Source: Stenotrophomonas maltophilia
GTDB taxonomy: Bacteria; Pseudomonadota; Gammaproteobacteria; Xanthomonadales; Xanthomonadaceae
Direction: 5' to 3'
Assembly: GCF_013464485.1 (NCBI RefSeq)
Contig: NZ_RAUX01000010.1
Span: 60,795 to 124,794, forward strand
Length of the DNA: 64,000 nucleotides
This document shows positions 17,446-26,044 of this stretch, piece by piece. The notes under the pieces were generated by a model. That model saw only the letters and a program-made list of their open reading frames with translations. It was not told where the DNA came from and made no database searches. Each line of letters starts with the position of its first letter. The first letter of the stretch is position 1. The position numbers and the translations under genes were made by a program.

Positions 17446-18302
17446 AGAAATCTTCGCGAAGCGTGCCCATGGCCAGCGGAACATCGTTGCGCAGGATCTG
17501 CGTGTGTACACCTGTTGACTCCGAATCCGGCGTAGGCGCCAGCTGCTCTGTCCGGTCTCCGGGATCGCTCGCATCACTGATGCTCAGATCCACGAAACCC
17601 AGCGCCTCACACAGCAGCTCCACCTCCACATCCACCTCAGCGGCGCTTTGGCCTGGGCTCGCAAGGTCAGCCATGGTGACATCGCGCAGCGTGACGGGCG
17701 GAGAAAGTATGTGGCAGGTCTCGGTCTGCATGCTTACATCGCCGGCCAGTTCATTGCTCAACTGCAGCGCAGGAAACCTGGCGAAGCTTGTTTCCACCGA
17801 CCCCATCGAAACCCTACCCACGCCGGTCATCCTTCCGCCACGGGAGATGATCGCCATCTCCACCGACATGAACATCTAGCCGTTGCTCCATCCTGCCACG
17901 TCGGTAGGCCGCGCCATGTTCAATGGCCCACTGGATACCTCGCCCCGGCTATTGGCGAGCCGGTACTTGAATGCGATCAACGGCGACGTTGCGTGCCCAG
18001 CCGTAGGCGGGATAGGAGGCGCCGTCAATCTGCACATTGCGCACATAGATCAGGCCCGCCATCGTGGGCGTCAGCGTGATCGGGAAGGAGGGGTCGTTGG
18101 CACACTCCTTCAGACTGGTGGTGCCGGAATTACCTCGGAAGGGGTGGAGGACGACATCCGGACTGAGCTCGTTCGGTAAGGTGGCGATGATGCCAGCGAT
18201 GCCGCGCGGATCGTTTGGTTTGCATGCATGCGCAGCCAGCGGCGCCATGGCAGGCAGCGCGACCAGCACGCCGCAGGGCAGGTCGCGCCCAGGCCACTTC
18301 AT
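17414..18302 (-). pseudogene. Broken two-domain fimbrial adhesin
   Basis: From ATG 18302 the protein starts MKWPGRDLPCGVLVALPAMA with a signal peptide and reads as a fimbrial adhesin up to YPAYGWARNVAVD. It then shifts frame near 17970: the +1 frame continues IAFKYRLANSRGEVSSGPLN, hits an in-frame TAG at 17876-17878, and resumes MFMSVEMAIISRGGRMTGVG in the same frame. The pilin-like C-domain (TCHILSPPVTLRDV onward) ends early inside a SMAG element. Compared with the intact adhesin at 21449, the last 45-50 residues that form the final strands are missing. So there is one frameshift, one nonsense codon and a repeat-capped 3' end. Its ATG overlaps the stop of the fimbrial gene upstream. Confidence 0.8.
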
Positions 18303-18808
18303 TCGTAATCCGCCGTCACCGTGATGTCGGCCTGCACCGCACCGGCCGTAATCGCGCCCAGCGTGGGCAGGTAGTAGCCGGCACGCAGCGCGTAGCTGGC
18401 CGTAGCACCGGTCACCACCACCTCGATGCCGGTGTCGCCATCTTTCAGATAGGTACTACCGGTGGTGCCGGCCAACAACGCGATGGATACGCCCTCGGCG
18501 GGATCAGTATCGGCCGTGTTCTTCCAGCGCGCGGCATCGCCATCGGCGGCGGTGCCGGAGAAGGACAATTTGGCCTTGGTGACGCCCACGCAGCCACTGA
18601 AATCCAGTCGTCCTGCCTTGATCTGGTTATCTCCTTGGCTCAGCTCATTGGCCTTGATCGGATCCAGCGTCATGGCGGGCGCATTCATCACACAGGTACC
18701 GGGCAGCACGCGCCCGCTGATGGTAAGGGTGGCGGTATCCGCCAGCACGGTGGGCGCGACGGCAACCAGTGCGACGAGGGTGGCGCTACGCAGGGCAACA
18801 ACGTTCAT
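18299..18808 (-). CDS. Fimbrial subunit (type 1 pilin domain), minor subunit candidate
   Basis: Secreted chaperone-usher fimbrial subunit of 169 residues. ATG 18808 has AGGAGA nine bases upstream and a signal peptide ending near PTVLAD. The mature part starts TATLTISGRVLPGTCVM, with the first Cys of the conserved disulphide, the second being in FSGCVGV. It ends ADITVTADYE, a typical terminal donor-strand acceptor ending. It follows the usher by 31 bases, and its stop overlaps the start of the broken adhesin. A minor or adaptor role is inferred from position. Confidence 0.88.
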   Translation of the reverse strand: MNVVALRSATLVALVAVAPTVLADTATLTISGRVLPGTCVMNAPAMTLDPIKANELSQGDNQIKAGRLDFSGCVGVTKAKLSFSGTAADGDAARWKNTADTDPAEGVSIALLAGTTGSTYLKDGDTGIEVVVTGATASYALRAGYYLPTLGAITAGAVQADITVTADYE

Positions 18809-18839
18809 GGGGAATCTCCTGTGAAAGGGAACGGCACGG

Positions 18840-21332
18840 TCAGGGCGTTGCGGGAACGGCGGCCTGCAGGCCGCGCAGGGGGGCAGCCAAGGGCACGCAC
18901 AGCGCCTGGCTCCACGACAGGCCATAGCCATCGGGCGCATCAGGCATGCGGTATTCCAAACGGCAGCGCTGCGCGCCGTCCGGGTCGACAATCAATGCGC
19001 CGGCATCCTGTGCACCGCGCAACTGGATGACGCCGCCCTGCCCGACGGCGCCCTTGGGCGTGCCGGATTCGTCCTCCACCCGCGCGGCGAATGGCAGCGG
19101 CTGACCGAGTGCATCGGTGGCGTCGATGAACAGCGTGCGCTCACGGCGCGCGCCGAATTCCACGCGCACGATGCTGCCTGCGGTAGGCGCGAACCGCTGC
19201 GAGGTCTGCAGCAGATCCACCTCGATTGGCAGGCCGGACGGGTCCAGATCGATCTGGTTCCAGCGGTACGGACTGACGTGCGGCAGCAGCGCGTAGCCAT
19301 TGCCTGACACGCGCACCTGGCCGCCATAGCCGACCCGCGCACCCTGCGCGCCATCAGCATGGATGAGTGCAAAGCCCTCCCCCACCGGCGGGCCCAGGTT
19401 CATGCCGCCGCGATGCAGGGCGACACTGCCGCTGGCACCCAGCGACAGGTTGCGGTAATCGCCGCTGCGGCTGTAGCCCGCGTTGAAGTTGCCACGGCTG
19501 CCCTGGTACGCGGCATAGGCGCTGGCATTGCCCTGGCTGCCGCCACCGTCGCTGGCCGACAGGCTGTAACTGAGCGCACGGTCTTCGCCCATCACGCCAT
19601 TGACGCCCAGCTGCGCCGTTGTGCCGGTGGCGGCATGGCTGACCTGGCTGCTCAGCCGAGGCGTGCTGGGGCTGCGACCCAGTGGCAAGCTCAGGGTGAG
19701 CGCATAGCGCGTGTCCTGGCGCCCTTCGCCAATCTGGTAGCGCAGGGCGGAGAGGCCGATGTTGGCCATGCCCACCACGGTCTGCACGCCCAGCTGCATA
19801 TCGTTCTGGCGCCGTGCGCTGTCCCAGTAACGGGTGTGGCCACCGCTGAGGTAGAGCGTGCTGCGCTGGCCGAGCTTCTGCGAGAAATTCATCTGGTAGC
19901 GCTGGCGGGCGCGGCTGGCATGGCCCCAGTCATCGCTGCGCACGCGTGCGAAATCACCCAGCGACAGGTAACCGCGGGTGCTGTAGCGGTAGGCGGCCAG
20001 ACCGAAGTTGGTGCCACTGCGCGCCACGTAGCGCTGGTAGTTGATGCGGAAGCTGTTGCCGGTGACCGGCCCGGCATGCAGCGGCTGCGCGCGCGAATGG
20101 GTGATGTCGGCACCGAAGGCGCCTACCGGCGTATTCACCGCCGCACCAGCCAGCACAGATCGGTAATCTTCGCCCAGCTGCGCGCCGCCCAGTACAGTCA
20201 GGCGGTTGCTGATACCACGTGCGTAGGTGGCCTCGGCAAAGCGCAATTCGTCCCAGCGGTCGCTGGTGTCGCGCAGTTGGCCGACCGTGGCGCTGAAGCG
20301 GCTGGCACCTGGGCGCAACGCCTGCGGCACGGCGGAGAAGTTGACGTCGAAGCGCTGCTCGCGACCGTCGGGCTCGGTCACGGTCACTTCAAGATCACCA
20401 CCGAAATGGGTGGGGTACAGATCCTCGATGACGAACGGACCCGGCGCCACCGTGGTTTCATGGATGACGTTGCCGTTCTGGCGGATGCGCACCACCGCGT
20501 TACCCTCGGCGATACCGCGCACCACCGGCGCGAAGCCCCGCAGCGAATCCGGCAGCATGCGTTCGTCGGTGGCTACGCGCAGGCCGGTGAAGGCCACGCT
20601 CTCGAACAGCTCGCCACCGGTGTTGCTTTCGCCCAGCAGCAGCTGGCTGTTCCACCCGGGCAGATCGCGCTGCAGGGTACTGCCGATAACATCATGGCGG
20701 CGGCCTTGCGTGCCGTGGCTGATGGACGCGCGATGACGCAGCCGCCAGGCGCCCAGGTTGAGGCCAGCGTTGACGCCGAGGTAGGTGCTGTCGCGGCCCC
20801 CGCTGCGGTTGTGGTTGAGGCTGTAATCGAAGAAGCCCGCCGTGATGCCACGATCGCGCTGGTCAGGCGCCACATAGCCACGCGCGCGACGCGCCTGCGC
20901 CGCCTGCGGCAGGCCGATGCGCAGTTGCAGCGTGCTGCTGTCCACCGCCACCGTGGCGCCCTCGATCAGGCGTGGCAGATCGACGCAGGCGTCGGAGTCA
21001 TCATCCAGCTGGGCGAGGATGTCGTCCTTCAGATCCAGCCGCCGTGCCACTGCCGTGGGCAGGCATACCACGCCGTCGCGCACGCCGATGTCCACGTTGC
21101 CCTGGAAGCCATCGTTGACCAGCAGTTCCAGCGGATAGTCGCCATCGGGCAGTGGATTGCCGTGCGCATAGCGCTGCATGTCGATGACCTGGCCACCAAT
21201 GAGGAAGCCATTGCTGAACTCGACATCATCGGCGGCGGCCGCAGCACTGGCGCTGTACAGCGCGAAGGCAATGGCGACAGAGAGGGCGCGGCATTGTGAG
21301 GCCGTTCGGGGTGGCGAGAAACGCGGAATCAT
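18840..21332 (-). CDS. Fimbrial outer-membrane usher (FimD/PapC family)
   Basis: Outer-membrane pore that accepts chaperone-subunit complexes and assembles the fimbria. The 830-residue protein has a signal peptide (to about 33), then the usher N-domain VEFSNGFLIGGQVIDMQRYAHGN. The conserved PFVIEDLYPTHFGGDLEVTV and the plug and barrel region follow, and the CTD2 ends with LSWSQALCVPLA. It carries the Cys pair near the C-terminus (QRCRLEY...ALCVPL). Its own upstream copy of the TTGCAAC motif lies at 21404. Confidence 0.95.
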   Translation of the reverse strand: MIPRFSPPRTASQCRALSVAIAFALYSASAAAAADDVEFSNGFLIGGQVIDMQRYAHGNPLPDGDYPLELLVNDGFQGNVDIGVRDGVVCLPTAVARRLDLKDDILAQLDDDSDACVDLPRLIEGATVAVDSSTLQLRIGLPQAAQARRARGYVAPDQRDRGITAGFFDYSLNHNRSGGRDSTYLGVNAGLNLGAWRLRHRASISHGTQGRRHDVIGSTLQRDLPGWNSQLLLGESNTGGELFESVAFTGLRVATDERMLPDSLRGFAPVVRGIAEGNAVVRIRQNGNVIHETTVAPGPFVIEDLYPTHFGGDLEVTVTEPDGREQRFDVNFSAVPQALRPGASRFSATVGQLRDTSDRWDELRFAEATYARGISNRLTVLGGAQLGEDYRSVLAGAAVNTPVGAFGADITHSRAQPLHAGPVTGNSFRINYQRYVARSGTNFGLAAYRYSTRGYLSLGDFARVRSDDWGHASRARQRYQMNFSQKLGQRSTLYLSGGHTRYWDSARRQNDMQLGVQTVVGMANIGLSALRYQIGEGRQDTRYALTLSLPLGRSPSTPRLSSQVSHAATGTTAQLGVNGVMGEDRALSYSLSASDGGGSQGNASAYAAYQGSRGNFNAGYSRSGDYRNLSLGASGSVALHRGGMNLGPPVGEGFALIHADGAQGARVGYGGQVRVSGNGYALLPHVSPYRWNQIDLDPSGLPIEVDLLQTSQRFAPTAGSIVRVEFGARRERTLFIDATDALGQPLPFAARVEDESGTPKGAVGQGGVIQLRGAQDAGALIVDPDGAQRCRLEYRMPDAPDGYGLSWSQALCVPLAAPLRGLQAAVPATP

Positions 21333-21403
21333 GGGGATTGCCAGGTTGCAGCCCGCACAGGTGCGGGCATCGCGGCGAAGACTAGGCAGGCGTGTCGTGA
21401 ACG

Positions 21404-21422
21404 CCTATCGAATTTATTGCGA
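21404..21422 (-). promoter_or_regulatory. TTGCAAC motif, copy 3
   Basis: Minus-strand TCGCAATAAATTCGATAGG, 72 bases before the usher start. It is the weakest copy, with 14 of 19 positions matching TTGCAACAAATTGCATGGG. Confidence 0.4.
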
Positions 21423-21448
21423 CTGCAGCAATTGAGCCGAGAACGACA

Positions 21449-22447
21449 TCAGCGGTAATCGGCGGTGAGGACGGCTTCGCCCTTCACTACGCCCGGTACA
21501 AGCGGCTCGGCAACACGCAGATAGCGCGCGCTGAACGTCAACGGCTGATCGCCTTTGCTGGAGTAGCCATGGTTCCAACGTTGTCCGAACCGCATCGGCT
21601 GGCCGCCGCGCAGCAGCTGCACACGCACGCCTCCAGCATCGGCACCGGCGGCAGGTGTCAGTACGCTGCCGGCATTGGCTGCATCATTGGCATCGCCCAT
21701 GCTCAGCGTCACATCGATGTTCGCGCTGGGGCAGGCCATCATCACATCGAACGCCAGCTCGCCTGAGGTGTCGTCGGGTTGCTGCAGAGACAGCGCTGCT
21801 GCAGGATCAAGCGCGATATCGCGCTGCACCAGTGAACAGGTGAGCGTTGGCACCGTGAAGCCCAGCGAGACGGGGTGCCGCAGACGCTGGCCGGGATCGC
21901 TGTCAGGCCAGGTTTCGATCGTGCCGAGATGATGGTACGGGACACTCTCCATGGCGCCGCCCGGCAGGAAATACATGATGAGCACGCCGACATCGATGTC
22001 TGCCTCAGCGGGGAGGACTCCCGCATCGTGCCGGGCCACCCGGCCCGGGTGCAGCGGCGTCGAGCTGCCCAGGCCACCGCCTTGGACCTGATGCTGGATG
22101 CCGATGAGCATGGAGCGGTCGGGATCGTTGAAACGATAGGCCGCAAACACGGCACGCTCGTATGGGATGTCACGAACGTAGGTAAGCCCTGCAAGCGCGA
22201 CATCCACCTGGAAGGAAACAGGGCCCGGCGGGCAGCGGTACGCCGCGCTGAGAAAGCCGCCCATGCCTCCGAACCGGTAGTCGGGACGGTCAACGTTGGG
22301 CACCGAGCGGTTTTCGTCCAGCACTTGATCGGCGCTGCTCAGACGCACGCACGCAGTGGCTTCGCTCATCGTTGCCAGCAGCAGAAGCGGGAGCAATGCG
22401 ACAGCACGGCTGACAGCGCGGCGGTGCAGACGGAGAAGCGTCATCAT
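21449..22447 (-). CDS. Two-domain fimbrial tip adhesin
   Basis: Secreted protein of 332 residues (two adjacent ATGs, 22447 and 22444). The signal peptide ends near SEATA. The N-domain contains a Cys pair (ACVRL...YRCPPG) and has no recognisable ligand motif. The C-domain is a pilin domain: LTCSLVQRDIALDPAAALSL, FDVMMACPSANIDVTLSMGD, and an ending EAVLTADYR typical of fimbrial subunits. The N-domain before a pilin domain is the layout of tip adhesins. It is transcribed leftward ahead of the usher and divergent from the pilin at 22659. Confidence 0.82.
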   Translation of the reverse strand: MMTLLRLHRRAVSRAVALLPLLLLATMSEATACVRLSSADQVLDENRSVPNVDRPDYRFGGMGGFLSAAYRCPPGPVSFQVDVALAGLTYVRDIPYERAVFAAYRFNDPDRSMLIGIQHQVQGGGLGSSTPLHPGRVARHDAGVLPAEADIDVGVLIMYFLPGGAMESVPYHHLGTIETWPDSDPGQRLRHPVSLGFTVPTLTCSLVQRDIALDPAAALSLQQPDDTSGELAFDVMMACPSANIDVTLSMGDANDAANAGSVLTPAAGADAGGVRVQLLRGGQPMRFGQRWNHGYSSKGDQPLTFSARYLRVAEPLVPGVVKGEAVLTADYR

Positions 22448-22510
22448 GAGACTGTTCTTGGCCGAGTGGTAGGAGATGGGACGAAAGTCTAGAAATCTAG
22501 CTCCTCCGAT

Positions 22511-22529
22511 CCCATACGATTTGTTGCAA
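22511..22529 (-). promoter_or_regulatory. TTGCAAC motif, copy 4
   Basis: Minus-strand TTGCAACAAATCGTATGGG, 64 bases before the adhesin ATG at 22447. Confidence 0.5.
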
Positions 22530-22549
22530 TTGCCCGCACCACGCCCGTT

Positions 22550-22568
22550 TTGCAACTAATTGCATTGG
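22550..22568 (+). promoter_or_regulatory. TTGCAAC motif, copy 5
   Basis: TTGCAACTAATTGCATTGG, 91 bases before the pilin start at 22659. With copy 4 it forms a divergent pair 20 bases apart. Confidence 0.5.
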
Positions 22569-22658
22569 CGTCCTTGCTGCGCTCACGGAGACTCCGCGCT
22601 GCTGATCGGGCGCATGGCGTTCGCCGGCGCTCCTTTTCCGTAGTCCTGAGAGAATCCC

Positions 22659-23171
22659 ATGTCGAACATCACCCATGCGCTGGGCGTGTGCCTGCTGCTT
22701 GCCTTTGCACCGTCTGCCCTCGCCGAGAAGCTGGAAATCACTGGCGAGATCATGCCGACCACCTGCGAGGTGAGCACTTCTTCCGGCACGATTACCGTAG
22801 CGATGGGCAAGGTCGAGCTGAGCTCGATCAATGCCGATACGCGCGCTGGCCAGAAGAACTTCAGCATCCTGCTGGACTGCTCCGGTGCTGGCACCGACCA
22901 GAACGTCGCGGTGCGTTTCGGCGGCACGTCGGACGGCTCCACCGGCAACCTCGCGCTGACGGGTGCTTCGACTGCCGGCAATGTGGGCGTGGCACTGTAT
23001 GACGCTGCCGGCAATCATCAGAAGATCGGCGACGACCCGGTGCACTGGGTGACCATTCCCGCCGCGGGCAGTGGCCAGCTCGACTACAGCGCCTGGTATG
23101 CCTCGCCGAGCCAGAACGCCACTGCTGGCACCGCAAACGCCTCCGGCAGTTTCGTGGTGGTCTACAACTGA
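22659..23171 (+). CDS. Major fimbrial subunit (type 1 pilin family)
   Basis: Chaperone-usher pilin of 170 residues with a signal peptide ending near PSALAEKL. The mature part begins EITGEIMPTTCEVSTSSGTI; the first Cys pairs with the Cys of ILLDCSGAG. It ends ASGSFVVVYN, the usual beta-strand terminus. Position at the head of a pilin-chaperone unit suggests the major subunit. The hairpin at 23180-23209 separates it from the chaperone gene. Confidence 0.88.
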   Translation: MSNITHALGVCLLLAFAPSALAEKLEITGEIMPTTCEVSTSSGTITVAMGKVELSSINADTRAGQKNFSILLDCSGAGTDQNVAVRFGGTSDGSTGNLALTGASTAGNVGVALYDAAGNHQKIGDDPVHWVTIPAAGSGQLDYSAWYASPSQNATAGTANASGSFVVVYN

Positions 23172-23179
23172 AGGCACAG

Positions 23180-23209
23180 CGGTTGCCGGCCATGATCGGC
23201 CGGCAACCG
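23180..23209 (+). terminator. Intercistronic hairpin between pilin and chaperone genes
   Basis: Perfect 12-base arms CGGTTGCCGGCC and GGCCGGCAACCG with a 6-base loop, 8 bases after the pilin stop and no T tract. This is more likely an mRNA-protecting or attenuating stem than a full terminator. Confidence 0.6.
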
Positions 23210-23228
23210 CGGGCAGAAGAGATGAACC

Positions 23229-23951
23229 ATGAATCTTCCTAGAGCTTCCGGCCTCGTCCTGTTGCTGGCGGGCCTGCTGTCAGGCCCCGCTCACGCCGCC
23301 GTGACCCTGCAGGGCACGCGCATCGTGCATGACGCAGGCAAGGCCCGCGATGTGACCGTGCAGGCCAGCAACCGGGGCGAACAGGCCGCGATGGTGCAGG
23401 TGTGGATCGACAACGGCGACAGCCACGCCCGCCCCGAGCACGTGCGCACGCCGTTCCGGCTGACCCCGGCCGAACCACGCCTGCTGCAGGCCCACCAAGG
23501 TCAAGCGTTCCGCATCACCTATGCGCCACGACCTGGTGACGCGCCGCTGCCGGACGATCGCGAATCGGTTTTCTACTTCAACCTGCTGGATATTCCGCCC
23601 AAGCCCAAGGATGCGGCGGACAAGAACCTGCTTCAGTTTGCGGTGCGCACGCGGGTGAAGCTGTTCCATCGGCCGGCGGGACTGCCGGGCGAGGCACGCG
23701 ATGCGGCTGCAGCCTTGCAGTGGTCGGCTGAGGGCCATGCCTTGCAGGTGCGCAACCCCAGCGCGTACCACGTGACGCTGAGCACGCTGACCTTGGCCGA
23801 TGGCCACAAGGTGGACGTGGATATGATCGCGCCGGGCACGCAGGTGAGGTTGCCCTTGCCTGCTGGCGTGGCGATGCCGGCCACGGTGAAGTTCCAGTGG
23901 CTGGATGACTACGGCTCGCCGCGCGATGCCGAAGCAAAGGTCGTTCATTGA
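23229..23951 (+). CDS. Periplasmic fimbrial chaperone (PapD family)
   Basis: Periplasmic chaperone that donates a strand to fold pilin subunits and delivers them to the usher. The 240-residue protein has a signal peptide ending AHAAV, then VTLQGTRIVHDAGKARDVTV with the family Arg. The motif DRESVFYFNLLDIPPKPKD is the PapD G1-strand signature region, followed by RVKLFHRPAGLPG. The C-domain ends FQWLDDYGSPRDAEAKVVH. It is the only chaperone in this fimbrial locus, so it must serve the subunits encoded on both strands. Confidence 0.93.
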   Translation: MNLPRASGLVLLLAGLLSGPAHAAVTLQGTRIVHDAGKARDVTVQASNRGEQAAMVQVWIDNGDSHARPEHVRTPFRLTPAEPRLLQAHQGQAFRITYAPRPGDAPLPDDRESVFYFNLLDIPPKPKDAADKNLLQFAVRTRVKLFHRPAGLPGEARDAAAALQWSAEGHALQVRNPSAYHVTLSTLTLADGHKVDVDMIAPGTQVRLPLPAGVAMPATVKFQWLDDYGSPRDAEAKVVH

Positions 23952-24003
23952 TTCAGACCGGGCGTGGGCTCGGCATTACACACAGAGAGAGAGAAGCACC
24001 CGC

Positions 24004-24375
24004 ATGAAGAAGATGATGATGCCGCTGAAGCGCTACACGCAGTTCAACGGGCGCGCGAGCCGCAGCGAATTCTGGTGGTTCCAGTTGTTCATCGCGATCG
24101 TTTCGATCCCGTTGTACGTACTGGGCTTCATTGCCGGTTACACCGATTCGCAGGCCCTGGCGCTGGCATCGACCGGCCTGAGCGTGGTGATGTGGCTGAT
24201 CTTTGTGCTGCCGACGCTTGCCGTCACCGTGCGCCGCCTGCACGACACGGACCGATCGGGCTGGTGGCTGCTGCTGGGCGTCGTCCCCATCGTGAGCCTG
24301 GTGCTGCTGGTGTTCCTGGTACTGCCCAGCACCCCGGGCGGCAATCGTTTCGGTGTGTCCGCACCGCGCGATTGA
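24004..24375 (+). CDS. DUF805 inner-membrane protein
   Basis: Small inner-membrane protein of 123 residues. It starts MKKMMMPLKRYTQFNGRASR, whose FNGRASRSEFW stretch is the hallmark of DUF805 (YhaH/YhaI-like). Three hydrophobic segments follow, with RRLHDTDRSGWWLLL between the second and third, and the end is PSTPGGNRFG. The ATG 24004 is preceded by GAGAGAGAAGCACC. The molecular role of the family is unknown. It is not functionally tied to the fimbrial genes. Confidence 0.88.
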   Translation: MKKMMMPLKRYTQFNGRASRSEFWWFQLFIAIVSIPLYVLGFIAGYTDSQALALASTGLSVVMWLIFVLPTLAVTVRRLHDTDRSGWWLLLGVVPIVSLVLLVFLVLPSTPGGNRFGVSAPRD

Positions 24376-24407
24376 TCGCGGCGGGTCACGCCCCGAATGG
24401 ATCATGC

Positions 24408-24432
24408 GTGCCAACCAAGGTTGGCATCTACC
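24408..24432. repeat. SMAG-like palindrome
   Basis: GTGCCAACCAAGGTTGGCAT followed by CTACC, the same stem as in 11233-11256 and 33880-33912. Confidence 0.8.
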
Positions 24433-24445
24433 AGGGCAACACAAA

Positions 24446-24468
24446 AACGCCGGGCGATGCCCGGCGTT
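24446..24468. terminator. Bidirectional terminator between DUF805 gene and thiL
   Basis: AACGCCGGGC and GCCCGGCGTT arms with a 3-base loop. On the minus strand the stem runs into TTTTTGTG, so it serves thiL best; on the plus strand it is followed by TCTCTTT. Confidence 0.85.
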
Positions 24469-24476
24469 CTCTTTGG

Positions 24477-25439
24477 TCAGGCGAAGTGCTGGTAACCGCC
24501 GCTGGCGGCTTCGCCATCCACCTGCACGCCCTGCCCTTCGGTGATGCGGCCGACGCGGGTCAGCGGCACATCCAGCGATTCGGACAGGTACAGCAGCGCG
24601 TCGCGCTGGTCGGCGGCGGCAGTGAAACACAGTTCGTAATCGTCACCACCGTGCAGCGCACACTCGCGGGCACCGTCGCGGCCGAGCAGGCCACGCAGCT
24701 CCGGCGAGATCGGCAGCACGTCGGCATCGATCTGCGCGGCCACGCCACTGCGTGCCGCGATGTGGCCCAGATCAGCCACCAGGCCATCGGACAGATCCAC
24801 GGCGGCATGCGCGAAGGCACGCAGCCGCAGGCCCAAGGTCACGCGCGGCGTCGGCCGCAGCAGGCGCAGGCGCAGGGTTTCGTAGTCACCCAGCAGCGTG
24901 GCCGTGGCCACGTCCAGCGCGCCCTGCTGCCACAGCTTCAGTGCACCGGCGGCATCACCGATCGTGCCACTTACCCAGACGTCGTCGCCAACCTGCGCGC
25001 GGTCGCGGCGCAGGGCTTGGCCGCGGCCGACCTGGCCCATCGCGGTCACGGTCAGCGACAGCGGGCCACGCGTAGTGTCGCCGCCGATCAGGGCGATGTC
25101 GTGCTGGTCGGCCAGGGCGAAGAAGCCGTCGGCAAAGGCCTCGATCCAGTCTTCGGAAGTGTCCGGCAGTGACAGCGCCAGCGTGCACCACGCCGGGCGT
25201 GCGCCCATCGCGGCCAGGTCGGACAGGTTGACCGCCAGGGTCTTCCAGCCGATGTCGTAGGCCGGGGTTTCCACCGGGAAGTGCACGCCGCTGTTGAGCG
25301 TGTCGGCAGTGACCACCAGTTGCTCATTGGCACGCGGCTGCAGCAGCGCAGCGTCGTCGCCGATGCCGAGCAGGATGTCGTCGCGCTCGAGGGTGCGGGC
25401 GCGGATGCGGTCGATGAGGGCGAATTCGGCCAGGGACAT
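24477..25439 (-). CDS. thiL: ThiL, thiamine-monophosphate kinase
   Basis: Cytoplasmic kinase for the last step to thiamine diphosphate. ATG 25439 gives MSLAEFALIDRI and 320 residues. Visible AIRS/PurM-superfamily motifs are GIGDDAALL (metal site), TADTLNSGVHF, NLSDLAAMGARP, IGGDTTRGPLSLT, VDLSDGLVADLGHIA and LHGGDDYELCFTA. All the acidic metal ligands are present. It is the promoter-distal gene after nusB, separated by a SMAG pair of about 100 bases that could loosen co-expression. Confidence 0.95.
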   Translation of the reverse strand: MSLAEFALIDRIRARTLERDDILLGIGDDAALLQPRANEQLVVTADTLNSGVHFPVETPAYDIGWKTLAVNLSDLAAMGARPAWCTLALSLPDTSEDWIEAFADGFFALADQHDIALIGGDTTRGPLSLTVTAMGQVGRGQALRRDRAQVGDDVWVSGTIGDAAGALKLWQQGALDVATATLLGDYETLRLRLLRPTPRVTLGLRLRAFAHAAVDLSDGLVADLGHIAARSGVAAQIDADVLPISPELRGLLGRDGARECALHGGDDYELCFTAAADQRDALLYLSESLDVPLTRVGRITEGQGVQVDGEAASGGYQHFA

Positions 25440-25457
25440 GGGGCGGTCTGCTGTTAT

Positions 25458-25554
25458 GTAGAGCCGAGCCATGCTCGGCTGCAGTTCGATCACGCGCCGC
25501 AATGCCGGACGCAACCGTGCGCTGCACGGTGAGCCGAGCATGGCTCGGCTCTAC
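25458..25554. repeat. SMAG pair, inverted, about 45-base spacer
   Basis: GTAGAGCCGAGCCATGCTCGG unit at 25458-25482 and its inverted copy at 25528-25554, between thiL and nusB. Confidence 0.88.
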
Positions 25555-25564
25555 AGGAATCGGG

Positions 25565-26044
25565 TCAGTGACCCGATTCGACCTTGCGCCATTCCACGGC
25601 GGCACGATCCAGCACGCCGTTGACGTAGGTATGGCCATGCTCGGAACCGAAGCGCTTGGCCGATTCGATGGCTTCGTTGATCACCACGCGGTACGGCACG
25701 TCCAGGCGGTAGCGCAGCTCGTACGCCGCCAGGCGCAGCACCGCGCGTTCGATCGCGTCCACCTCTTCGATGCCACGGTCCAGGTACGGGCCGAGCGCTT
25801 CGTCGATGTCGCGGCGGTTGTCGAGCACGCCGTGCAGCAGTGCTTCGAAGTACGCCAGGTCGGCGATTTCGCGGGCCTGCTCGTGGGCGAACTGGGCGAT
25901 CAGCGACTGTGCGTTGCCGCCGGAGATCTGCCAGGCGTAGATGGCCTGCACGGCACGACGACGGGCGCGCGAGCGCAGCACCGGATCGACGCCATCGCGG
26001 CGGACGGGTTTACCGGAGGGCTTGCCCTGGGTGTTCTTGTTCAT
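25565..26044 (-). CDS. nusB: NusB, transcription antitermination factor
   Basis: RNA-binding protein that, with NusE, binds boxA of rRNA transcripts for antitermination. The 159-residue protein has the family core [39 protein letters not shown] and [14 protein letters not shown], and ends [20 protein letters not shown] followed by FVNGVLD-like residues. A basic, Gly/Lys-rich N-terminal extension of about 20 residues precedes the core. The ATG overlaps the ribH stop by 4 bases; ribH-nusB linkage is widespread. Confidence 0.95.
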   Translation of the reverse strand: MNKNTQGKPSGKPVRRDGVDPVLRSRARRRAVQAIYAWQISGGNAQSLIAQFAHEQAREIADLAYFEALLHGVLDNRRDIDEALGPYLDRGIEEVDAIERAVLRLAAYELRYRLDVPYRVVINEAIESAKRFGSEHGHTYVNGVLDRAAVEWRKVESGH

